From Paenibacillus sp. FSL H8-0537 (GTDB lineage: Bacteria > Bacillota > Bacilli > Paenibacillales > Paenibacillaceae), in assembly GCF_038051995.1 (NCBI RefSeq), contig NZ_CP150290.1, forward strand, positions 6,920,501 through 6,984,500: a stretch of 64,000 nucleotides of DNA. The letters run 5' to 3'. Below the pieces are notes generated by a model, which saw nothing but the letters and a program-made list of their open reading frames with translations, did not search any database and had not been told where the DNA came from. Positions 8,317 through 15,483 of the stretch are shown here, piece after piece. The position numbers and the translations under genes were made by a program. Each line of letters opens with the position of its first letter. Within the stretch, counting starts at the first letter, position 1.

Positions 8317-8482
8317 ATAACCACCTCAATACAAGCTTAAATGAGGTTATAGAATTACTTAACAAACTATAAGTGTTACTTGACTGACGAATAACATTAA
8401 TAGATAATATATGTAAATCCAATCAAATTTATAGTGGTTATAGTTACTTCATTATCTGAACCACCCATTCAAGGAGGATTAT

Positions 8483-9646
8483 ATGAATCCAACAGTAGTG
8501 CTTTTATTTCATTTTGGCATTAACAACAAGCACAAAAAATCCTTAAAATTGAACCATTCAAAATGCATCCTTACAGTTGTGAGTTTAATTTTAATTACCC
8601 TGCTTACTTCATCCTGCACATCATACAAACCTGATTCTCCTGTCACCCAAGCCACGAATACATATAACGCTTCAATCGTAGCCAAAGACTATTTCCCAAC
8701 AGATACCACTATGGTTCGCACATATAACTCCTACTCTAATGATGGAAAAACGCTGCTTATTGACTATGCAACTACAAAATTCGTTAGCGCAAATGGTGAT
8801 AACTCAACTTTTTTAATCGACATTGTTGGAACGGATTCTCTGCATGAGCCCACACGAAATATGCAAACCTATTATGATATTTCATCAACGGCGGTGATTG
8901 AGAGCCAATCAAGTAATAATTTGCTTGGCACGACTCGAAACGATCCCCGTACGATACTGACTAATAAGCAGAATTGGGTTGATAATGAAGGAACGGTGTA
9001 CACTCTGACAGGAACAAATTCTGAAATTGTTACCCCATCAGGTACCTATTACAACTGTATTGAAATTACTCAAGAAACCTATCTTAAGGAAAAGGTCGTA
9101 GGATATTGGAAGGCTTATTATGCCCCTCAAATCGGCTTAGTACAGCTTCAATTAAAAATGCCAAAAATGTCCAATTACTTTGTATATAAGGAACTCGTTC
9201 AAGTTCAATTAATAGACAACTTCGATATAGCAAGCTCCACTAATCAAACAGAATTGAACCAAAAGCTTCTTGATGCAGCTTCCAATGCGGATGAAGAACA
9301 AGTAAAGGAGCTACTTAATCAAGGCGCTAACCCCAACGCTAGTGATACTGGTGGTCTCACTCCCTTATCCGTATCCTATTTTAGTACAGACAGAAATGAT
9401 TACATGTTTAATAATATTGTGCAATTACTTATAGAAGCCGGAGCCGACCCCAATATTCCAACTAATCCACAAAGGGATAGCGCTTTAGGCAATGCTATAG
9501 TAAGAGGAAACACTGATTTGGTAAAAGTGCTGCTGGCTGCTGGTGCTGATCCCTCATTAGAGGAAGACAACGGCCTCACAGCAATGGAGATGGCTCAAGG
9601 ATTCCCAGAGATTCAAGCGCTGCTCCAGCCTAACTATGCACCTTAG
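8483..9646 (+). CDS. Lipoprotein with C-terminal ankyrin repeats
   Basis: A 387-residue protein with AAGGAGG just upstream of its ATG. Residues 28-45 are a hydrophobic signal segment (CILTVVSLILITLL) ending in TSSC, a plausible though not ideal lipobox. The middle (50-255) is beta-rich and unrecognised. From residue 260 come about three ankyrin repeats: LLDAASNADEEQVKELLNQG, VQLLIEAGADPNIPT, and TDLVKVLLAAGADPSLEED. It is likely anchored on the outer face of the membrane, with the repeats mediating protein contacts. A role in defence or element competition is speculation. Confidence 0.8.
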   Translation: MNPTVVLLFHFGINNKHKKSLKLNHSKCILTVVSLILITLLTSSCTSYKPDSPVTQATNTYNASIVAKDYFPTDTTMVRTYNSYSNDGKTLLIDYATTKFVSANGDNSTFLIDIVGTDSLHEPTRNMQTYYDISSTAVIESQSSNNLLGTTRNDPRTILTNKQNWVDNEGTVYTLTGTNSEIVTPSGTYYNCIEITQETYLKEKVVGYWKAYYAPQIGLVQLQLKMPKMSNYFVYKELVQVQLIDNFDIASSTNQTELNQKLLDAASNADEEQVKELLNQGANPNASDTGGLTPLSVSYFSTDRNDYMFNNIVQLLIEAGADPNIPTNPQRDSALGNAIVRGNTDLVKVLLAAGADPSLEEDNGLTAMEMAQGFPEIQALLQPNYAP

Positions 9647-9699
9647 CAAACTTTACGGTAATCATGCTAATTCATGAATCTTGAGAGGAGCTTCAATAA

Positions 9700-10117
9700 A
9701 TGGGGAACATCTTCATATTCGAGCCCAAGAATCAGCCGCAGCGCAAAACTACAGCTACAGAACCTATTCATTTTGAACAAGAGGTAGCGCAGGATATTGC
9801 TCGTCTTCAAAACAGCCTATTCAGTGGTAATGTAGAAGTATCATGGGAAGAAGCATTAAATACCGCTAAAAACTTCTATCGCCGTTACCCTGCCCTCATT
9901 GGAATATGTAAGAAGCAGCAACTGCTTACTAAGAGGCGAAGACGATGTGCATTGGAAGAACATTTTTCAGGCCAAGTATAATTTGGACAGTAGAGAGGGC
10001 TTAAATCCACATACCGGTTCAGATTATGAATTTCATAAGGACATTATGGATGATGACTGGGGGGAAGTATTTTGGACAAAAGCAAGAAGACGACCCTACC
10101 GAATAAGCTTGATCTAA
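9700..10117 (+). pseudogene. Hypothetical protein gene with a frameshift
   Basis: A first frame from ATG at 9700 (MGNIFIFEPKNQPQRKT) is coherent to about NFYRRYPALI near 9900. The following sense-looking sequence continues one base out of phase (SSNCLLRGEDDVHWKNIFQA, then DSREGLNPHTGSDYEF) to a stop at 10117. Both halves look like one polar cytosolic protein of about 138 residues split by an indel near 9890-9905. A ribosome binding site (GAGAGGAG) precedes the start. I do not recognise it. Two short independent genes, or a sequencing error, are alternatives. Confidence 0.5.
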
Positions 10118-10142
10118 ACTGTTTCTATAGGAGGCATAATTT

Positions 10143-10583
10143 ATGATCAAAAGGTACACTCACCAAGCTGCCGAACCGATTGTTTCCGCCCTACTTCTTG
10201 AACAGGGCTTTGTAGTCGCGCGCGCCTCCTCACTCGAATCGGGCTACCACTTGACAGCAAATAAAAATAATGTAAATGCTCGGTTGCTCATTAAACATCT
10301 GCAATTTGATGAATGTTATAAAAATTCTCTTTTGCCTTATCAGGTATATAAAATAAAAGCCTTTCCAAACGGAAAGCATGATTCCATTACACTACAGCAT
10401 GTTGATTTTATTATCGGCTACAATCTATTGGATAACTCATTTGCTTGCGTTCCTGTTGACGTTTACCATAATCAGGGCATTGCCTGCTTTCATTCCAAAG
10501 AAGGCTTGCGTCATGAATACTTCAATTCGTGGGATGAATTACATACCTTTACAAGCAGTGATATCTTACCAATAGTAAAGTGA
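10143..10583 (+). CDS. Hypothetical protein, weakly nuclease-like
   Basis: A 146-residue protein with a TAGGAGG ribosome binding site. The order EPIVSALLLEQGFVVARAS, then RLLIKHLQF, then DFIIGYNLLDNSFACVPVDV vaguely matches the layout of PD-(D/E)XK group I intron-associated endonucleases, but the catalytic E-x-K pair is not evident. I would not assign activity. It sits between the frameshifted gene and the hydrolase-like gene in the same direction, possibly in one transcript. Confidence 0.6.
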   Translation: MIKRYTHQAAEPIVSALLLEQGFVVARASSLESGYHLTANKNNVNARLLIKHLQFDECYKNSLLPYQVYKIKAFPNGKHDSITLQHVDFIIGYNLLDNSFACVPVDVYHNQGIACFHSKEGLRHEYFNSWDELHTFTSSDILPIVK

Positions 10584-10595
10584 GGGTATATTTGA

Positions 10596-11444
10596 ATGAG
10601 AAGAAAATTTATTCTACTGTGTGCTACGCTGGTTTTTCTGACTACTATGACGGGGAATGTTTTTGCTAAACCTGACAAAGAAGGCTTGCCAGACACGCTC
10701 ACAGGCTACAAAGTTGATGTAGGTGGATTTAAGCTATACGGTGAAGTAAATGGAACTAAGGGAAAATACCCTACAGTAGTATTTGATGCTGGATACGGAG
10801 ATTCTTACACAATATGGGACAAGGTAGAACCCACGGTAAGAAAACAGACTCAAACCGTCCTTTACGATAGAGCTGGAATAGGTTGGAGTCAACAAAGCAT
10901 GGGCTCGACTCATACGGCTCTGGATCAATCTATTCAGCTTCATAAGCTACTTAAGGGTCTGAATGTGCCTCCACCTTATCTATTCGTTACTCATGGCATA
11001 TCTGGATTGAATGTGCGTATGTATGCTGCATTGTACCAAGATGAGGTGTCAGGAGTAGTCTTTTTAGACCCTTCTTATGAATTTCAAGAGCAAACATTAT
11101 TTCCTGATGAAATGGATGAACTTGTACGAAGATATAAGACTGAGATGGTTGAGGAGGGTGACTGGATAGACCTTAATATCACATATGGTCAAGTAGCTCG
11201 CACATCCAGACCCCTTGATCCTCTACGAGACCTTCCTATCTATGTGGTTACTGCGGGTAAAAAAGCATTTGATACGGAAACTATGAAAATATGGAACAAC
11301 ATGCAAAAAGACATTGCTAGTCTATCAGATATCGCTGTTCGTGTAGTTGACAAAAAGTCTGGCCATTACGTTATGACTGATAACCCCGATACCGTTATTA
11401 AAGCAGTAGATAATGTGCTAACTCAAATTCAAGCACTACCGTAG
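10596..11444 (+). CDS. Secreted alpha/beta-hydrolase-like protein lacking its nucleophile
   Basis: A 282-residue protein. Residues 1-25 are a signal peptide with cleavage expected after NVFA. The hydrolase core follows: FDAGYGDSYTIWDKV, then VLYDRAGIGWSQQSM, then a nucleophile-elbow region reading FVTHGISGLNVRMYA, and a late SGHYVM histidine. In active relatives the elbow is GHSLGG; here the serine position is glycine (H-G-I-S-G), so normal esterase chemistry looks impossible unless the shifted serine compensates. It may be a binding protein or a decaying gene. The upstream ribosome binding site is GAGGG and the upstream gene ends 12 bases before. Confidence 0.8.
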   Translation: MRRKFILLCATLVFLTTMTGNVFAKPDKEGLPDTLTGYKVDVGGFKLYGEVNGTKGKYPTVVFDAGYGDSYTIWDKVEPTVRKQTQTVLYDRAGIGWSQQSMGSTHTALDQSIQLHKLLKGLNVPPPYLFVTHGISGLNVRMYAALYQDEVSGVVFLDPSYEFQEQTLFPDEMDELVRRYKTEMVEEGDWIDLNITYGQVARTSRPLDPLRDLPIYVVTAGKKAFDTETMKIWNNMQKDIASLSDIAVRVVDKKSGHYVMTDNPDTVIKAVDNVLTQIQALP

Positions 11445-11599
11445 TATTCAATTACAAATTAACTAATTTTCTAGACATCTTATACCCCAGTTTGCTCACG
11501 CAACTGGGACAGCAGTTTCAATCTGATTTTGAACACGGAAGCGATTTTTGGCCTAAGAGATGATAGGCGGGATTCTTCGCAAAGTCCCGCCCTGTTGGT
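11445..11599. other. Intergenic region with two hairpins
   Basis: CCCAGTT...AACTGGG lies at about 11487-11510 and GGCGGGA...TCCCGCC at 11565-11591. Neither has a long T tract on either side, but the pair separates the converging hydrolase and small minus-strand genes and may work as a bidirectional terminator. Confidence 0.4.
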
Positions 11600-11716
11600 T
11601 CAAAAATTCGATCTGTCCTGTTCCGTCTCCGATTCTGCTGCATCCATATATTCCAACAATATATCCGCTAACAGATCAATAAAGGCTTTATAGGCATGCT
11701 CATTATTTTGTGGCAA
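11600..11716 (-). CDS. Very small hypothetical protein
   Basis: A 38-residue frame with a TTG start six bases after GGGGGAGTAAGG. It reads PQNNEHAYKAFIDLLADILL and continues EYMDAAESETEQDRSNF. The FIDLLADILLEY helix resembles tiny acidic proteins often found next to replication or recombination genes of Gram-positive mobile elements (from memory). It follows the replication gene on the same strand. Confidence 0.5.
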   Translation of the reverse strand: MPQNNEHAYKAFIDLLADILLEYMDAAESETEQDRSNF

Positions 11717-11788
11717 CCTTACTCCCCCTAACTAGTTCTATATAAATAAAGCAGGCTCGGTTAAAGTTAACGCCTGAAACTGCTATAT

Positions 11789-13168
11789 TTATGTGAGCGA
11801 GGAAGTTAGGCGTAGTTCACAAAATTTCTCAACAGCTATAACCCACTCCTTTAAATCATCTTGCAGACGTTTACTACCTTCAATTTGTTTAAAAATCTCT
11901 TGTAGCTGAACATATTTTGAATTATATTTTGCTTGCCCTGTATCCGCAAATAACCGTTCACGAATCTCTACCTGTGTCCATATATAATAAGGTGAATAAT
12001 CCTCCCACTCCCTACGCAAGACTGCCTTTTTGTAACCTTTTCTAGATTCGGAATTTTTGAAACCCTCTGTTTTCTCTTGCATCTGTAGAATGGACTGCAC
12101 AATCTCATGCTGAATTTCTTCCCACTCCGACCGCAATGGCTTATTGATGAGTTTAATTAGAGACTGCTCCATTTGATTAAGCCATGAATCCTCCTCGTTT
12201 GTTTGCTGCTCGGTATTTACAGCTATAGACGTTTCGGCTAGTATACCTTGTTCCTCTTCCTTCAGACCCTCATTGTCTGTTAATACTTGTCGTTGTCCCA
12301 ACCCTAAACCCTTATGAAGAGTGCCCTTGATTGGATCGTATACGCGTTGAATATAATACACATCGCCCTTTAACCACCATGTCATCATTCCCAGAATTGA
12401 AAGCTGATTAAGATAACCCTCCATCCTTTGAATCGCTCTTGGCTTGTTCTGATCGTCCTTGTTGTTTATTAAACGAAGTAGATTATCCTGTTTACGATAG
12501 AAAAATGAATTTTTCATTACCATACTCATATACATTAAGTTTTTCATACCATTGTCCAACTGCCGATACGGTATGTCTCTAATTATGATAAAGTTTCCAC
12601 AGTGTACATTATGCATAAATGCTTGACCCCATGGCGTATTAAAATCCAAAGCATAGTCATACACACGTTTGCCTGATGAATAACTAGTTCCCAATCTAAA
12701 TAACGATCCTGTGACTGAGCATAAATTAGATCCGTTAGCTGTCCTCACATGGTATTCTGCTTCTATTTTCAAGTCGCTCAGTTTTTTTAACGATTTAGTT
12801 ATGGCTTGGGTAGGTAAATCATGCCGACTTACCTTGAGCAATGAGCGGATATTTTTTGGCGCTATAACAAGCAGCAGCTCATCCTCATCTTGTATTGACG
12901 CATCCGAGCTTGTAGAATCATAACCCTGCTCAAAGACGTATTGTGTTATGACCGCCCGAAGAATATCCATATCAGCCTGTGTAATATCTTCTACCATTTC
13001 ATTAAACACCGGTCGCTGTATAGTAACTGTTGAACTATTTAATGAATGATAAGTTCTTATCGGGTTCAGATTACCCTGTGATGGCCGTCCACGTATGCCA
13101 CATAAGCACAAAGTATCCAGGGCTCGTTCACTGTATAAAAGCAGACTGTCCTCTTTATGCTTTCCCAT
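11789..13168 (-). CDS. Plasmid-like replication initiator
   Basis: A protein of about 459 residues. The start at 13168 (MGKHKEDSLLLYSERALDTL) has a perfect GGAGGTG ribosome binding site; an ATG 30 bases upstream lacks one. The N-terminal 270 residues contain helix-strand arrangements typical of winged-helix RepA-type initiators (ITKSLKKLSDLKIEAEYHV, IPYRQLDNGMKNLMYMSMVM, LNQLSILGMMTWWLKG). The C-terminal 150 residues are charged and helical. The assignment rests partly on context: four iterons at exact 21-bp spacing lie 71-142 bases upstream of the start. If right, it would unwind its own origin and let the excised element replicate. A plain hypothetical protein is the alternative. Confidence 0.7.
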   Translation of the reverse strand: MGKHKEDSLLLYSERALDTLCLCGIRGRPSQGNLNPIRTYHSLNSSTVTIQRPVFNEMVEDITQADMDILRAVITQYVFEQGYDSTSSDASIQDEDELLLVIAPKNIRSLLKVSRHDLPTQAITKSLKKLSDLKIEAEYHVRTANGSNLCSVTGSLFRLGTSYSSGKRVYDYALDFNTPWGQAFMHNVHCGNFIIIRDIPYRQLDNGMKNLMYMSMVMKNSFFYRKQDNLLRLINNKDDQNKPRAIQRMEGYLNQLSILGMMTWWLKGDVYYIQRVYDPIKGTLHKGLGLGQRQVLTDNEGLKEEEQGILAETSIAVNTEQQTNEEDSWLNQMEQSLIKLINKPLRSEWEEIQHEIVQSILQMQEKTEGFKNSESRKGYKKAVLRREWEDYSPYYIWTQVEIRERLFADTGQAKYNSKYVQLQEIFKQIEGSKRLQDDLKEWVIAVEKFCELRLTSSLT

Positions 13169-13206
13169 CCAATCACCTCCGATAAAAAAATCGCTCATTT
13201 CCTTCC

Positions 13207-13310
13207 CCGCTTAACATGCTCCTTCTCCATTCAATGGGATTAAGCGGAGCATGGGGGACATTAAGCGGTTTGTGGAGAGAGTTGAGCGGGATAATGTAGG
13301 CGTTAAGCGG
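13207..13310. repeat. Iteron array, putative replication origin
   Basis: Four direct copies of RTTRAGCGG start at 13239, 13260, 13281 and 13302, exactly 21 bases apart (two helix turns). A fifth, inverted copy (CCGCTTAAC) lies at 13207-13215. AT-rich sequence follows at about 13355-13405. The array is immediately upstream of the putative initiator, as in iteron plasmids. Confidence 0.7.
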
Positions 13311-13415
13311 AACCCATCCCATTTTCTTCTACTGGGAAGCTTGTTAACTATGACTAAAAGAACTTTAAAAGAACCCTTATAAGAACATATAAAAGAAATT
13401 ACAAGGCCCTTTATA

Positions 13416-13451
13416 CTGCCGCTGCGCGGCAGGGGCTTGCAGCCCCTTTTT
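13416..13451 (+). terminator. Hairpins with plus-strand T tract upstream of rep
   Basis: CTGCCGC-TGC-GCGGCAG (13416-13432) is followed by GGGGCT-TGC-AGCCCC and TTTTT at 13447-13451. The T tract is on the plus strand although both flanking genes read minus. This suggests termination of an antisense transcript in the rep leader region. Confidence 0.4.
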
Positions 13452-13512
13452 CACCAATCCTTCCCATAGTTCTTTACATGAACTATATTCACTTAGACAG
13501 CAGCTTGCTCTA

Positions 13513-13929
13513 CTATTTATATTCTTCATCCAGTTCAAATGGCTCACCTTTCTTGTATGAGGATATACTCGCCACTGTTTGACCGTATACATCTTCTCGG
13601 TGCTTTACATAAATTCGAACTGGCTGGGCAACTATTAGTTTAGCAAGCTCTTGCAAATTCTCCCATGGATGCTCAATTACTTTTGGTATGGCATTGCGAA
13701 TCATTCTAAATTTATAAATAGCTGCTTTCGTTTTCACCAATTGATCTGTAAGTTCCATGTCTTGACATTCTTGCTCGATATCATTTCTAATCATTAATGT
13801 GACACCTATACCTTCATTACCACTATTATAATTCCTAAAACATGCTTCTAAAATTATCGCCTCATATTCTCCTTCTGGAGGCAAAATTTCCTCTTCAAAC
13901 ATTAGCTTCTTTAAATCCAAAACAAACAC
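13513..13929 (-). CDS. DUF669-like protein, possible ssDNA-binding
   Basis: A 138-residue acidic protein preceded by GGAGTG. LPPEGEYEAIILEACFRNYN, then GIGVTLMIRNDIEQECQDM, then VAQPVRIYVKHREDVYGQTV matches the strand order of DUF669 phage proteins, thought to be OB-fold single-strand DNA binding or annealing factors. No acidic SSB-type tail motif is visible beyond FELDEEYK. Lying just upstream of the iterons and rep gene on the same strand, a job in element replication or recombination is plausible. The family match is made by eye. Confidence 0.65.
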   Translation of the reverse strand: MFVLDLKKLMFEEEILPPEGEYEAIILEACFRNYNSGNEGIGVTLMIRNDIEQECQDMELTDQLVKTKAAIYKFRMIRNAIPKVIEHPWENLQELAKLIVAQPVRIYVKHREDVYGQTVASISSYKKGEPFELDEEYK

Positions 13930-14119
13930 TCCTTCTATTTAGATATTATTTTTTCACTAAGCAATTTTCTCGCTCACTATAAATAAAGTACGAAGTTCAA
14001 AGTTTACTCCTTGTTTCAATACTCTGAATATCAAATTCGGCCATATTCGGCCATTTTTATATAAAGTGTGTGGAGAAAAATTTTTTCTCATAGTAAAATC
14101 GCGAGATTCCTTCCATTTA

Positions 14120-14377
14120 CTACATCTCACTCTGCTCTTCTAATTTTTTTTCAAGCATTTCTAACTGTTCCTTCATCTCACCTACTTCAATCGTCTTTAA
14201 AATTATATTTGCCAAATAACCAATTGCATTAGCGCTCTTACTGTCAATCTCTCCGTGTCGCAATTCGTTTATCACCTTGTTCATCAATCGCTTAACATCT
14301 CCAGCATCCTGTACATGTATATTACGCTTTCTCGACTTTAAATCATTATTATTATGGATTTGAACTAGGTTATTCAT
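14120..14377 (-). CDS. Small coiled-coil hypothetical protein
   Basis: An 85-residue protein with TAGGAGGAAAGG upstream. The C-terminal third (VGEMKEQLEMLEKKLEEQ) is a clear coiled coil; the centre (DVKRLMNKVINELRHGEI) is helical and amphipathic. Such small proteins are common in replication modules of Gram-positive elements. It is in one direction with the DUF669-like and rep genes, so probably in the same transcript. Confidence 0.65.
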   Translation of the reverse strand: MNNLVQIHNNNDLKSRKRNIHVQDAGDVKRLMNKVINELRHGEIDSKSANAIGYLANIILKTIEVGEMKEQLEMLEKKLEEQSEM

Positions 14378-14389
14378 ATCCCTTTCCTC

Positions 14390-14503
14390 CTAGCGTTTGA
14401 ATAGCGTGACTGTGTAAAATGAAGCTTCTTCGTATCTTTTTTTAAATGGGGGGCATTTTGCTAATCCAAAAATCTGCAATGCTCTCTCTATCCAGTTCGC
14501 CAC
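14390..14503 (-). CDS. Possible small protein or gene remnant
   Basis: A frame open from 14576 ends at TAG in 14390-14392. It contains HPPHPVANWIERALQIFGLA and KRYEEASFYTVTLFKR, which look like real protein. The only in-frame start is GTG at 14503, without a ribosome binding site. A good AGGGAGGT lies further up (about 14540) with no usable start after it, so the start may have been lost. The downstream gene's ribosome binding site begins right at its stop. Confidence 0.35.
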   Translation of the reverse strand: MANWIERALQIFGLAKCPPFKKRYEEASFYTVTLFKR

Positions 14504-14628
14504 AGGGTGAGGTGGGTGTCTTTGGTTCCTTTTGACCTCCCTTGTACCTAAAAAGACAGATTTCTTTTAGCGAGAAACCTATTAAAATGCGCAAACAACG
14601 AAATTTTTCTATTTCACTTCTACATTAC

Positions 14629-15060
14629 TTATTGCGTACCCCGTATACTCTCCTCAGAGTACTGTCTCCATTTATGCTCCAACTGGTACATATTCATCGC
14701 TAGTTCGGAATGACTTTTCAAGATAACCGCTTTATATATGTCAATCTCCTCAAGTGGCGGTACACCTACTTCATCCAGTAAATAATGCAAATAGTTCAGA
14801 ATAATTTCTGGATAAAAGGAGCCCGCATACTCTACTTCTGCAATTAACTCCATCGGACATTCCAGATTAATTTCCTGATACTCCAACCACACCATAAGCC
14901 TAGCATTACCTGCTTTATGTTTATAAGAAAAGGCTTCTAAAACCTCATTTGAGTCGTATCCCAACCTCTGGATACGAATAGACATCGCATCTCTATGTTG
15001 ATTTTCTATACGCTGAATCTGCTTTTTCGCCTGCTCAAGTCTGGCCTTAACTTTTGACAT
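14629..15060 (-). CDS. Hypothetical protein
   Basis: A 143-residue protein. It has a coiled-coil-like start (VKARLEQAKKQIQRIENQH), an aromatic strand (ARLMVWLEYQEINLECP) and helical C-terminal parts with many Glu and Tyr. There is no signal peptide, metal site or known domain. AGGTTAGGAAG precedes the ATG. It is probably the first gene of the minus-strand replication operon of this cassette. The function is unknown. Confidence 0.7.
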   Translation of the reverse strand: MSKVKARLEQAKKQIQRIENQHRDAMSIRIQRLGYDSNEVLEAFSYKHKAGNARLMVWLEYQEINLECPMELIAEVEYAGSFYPEIILNYLHYLLDEVGVPPLEEIDIYKAVILKSHSELAMNMYQLEHKWRQYSEESIRGTQ

Positions 15061-15483
15061 AAGTATTCTTCCTAACCTTTAACCGAAATCGTTGCTGGAC
15101 ATATACCGCAGTACAAAAATATAGAAAATCAATTTGCCTACTCCATACAAAACAATCTCGATATAGCGATCTAAAAAATCGCTGTTTTGTCTTTTTAAAT
15201 GCCACGCTTAACTCCCCCATTCCTTTAATTACAAGTAAAAATCCATGGGAAGCAGAAAAATGTTCAATTGTCGATGGATCAACTGCGCGTTGGCTAAAGC
15301 GTAATCATCTCCATTTCTTTAGCAGGCAATTAGGAGTTAACTTTGTAGTTCTCGCTTCTTTTATGTATAAGGAACGTCCTCGTCTCAGGCTTGAGAGTCT
15401 TCCGTTGCCGGAAAAAAATCGGTTTTGTTTCAACCATCGGCAACGGAACAGGTCGTTCCCGTACTTTAAGGAGGCATACAAAT
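15061..15483. other. Recombinase leader with inverted repeats
   Basis: An 11-bp perfect inverted repeat, TTCCGTTGCCG (15400-15410) and CGGCAACGGAA (15438-15448), lies 35 bases before the recombinase start. A second short palindrome, GGAACAGGTCGTTCC (15446-15460), overlaps it. AGCGAT...ATCGCT forms a hairpin at about 15158-15173. The CCGTTGCC motif also flanks attachment-like sites S1 and S5. A frame without a start codon stays open from 15063 to about 15525. Confidence 0.5.

Noticed and set aside
15391..15483. N-terminal extension of the recombinase
   Set aside because: The extra 31 codons cross the inverted repeat; ATG at 15484 has a strong ribosome binding site and starts directly with the catalytic domain.
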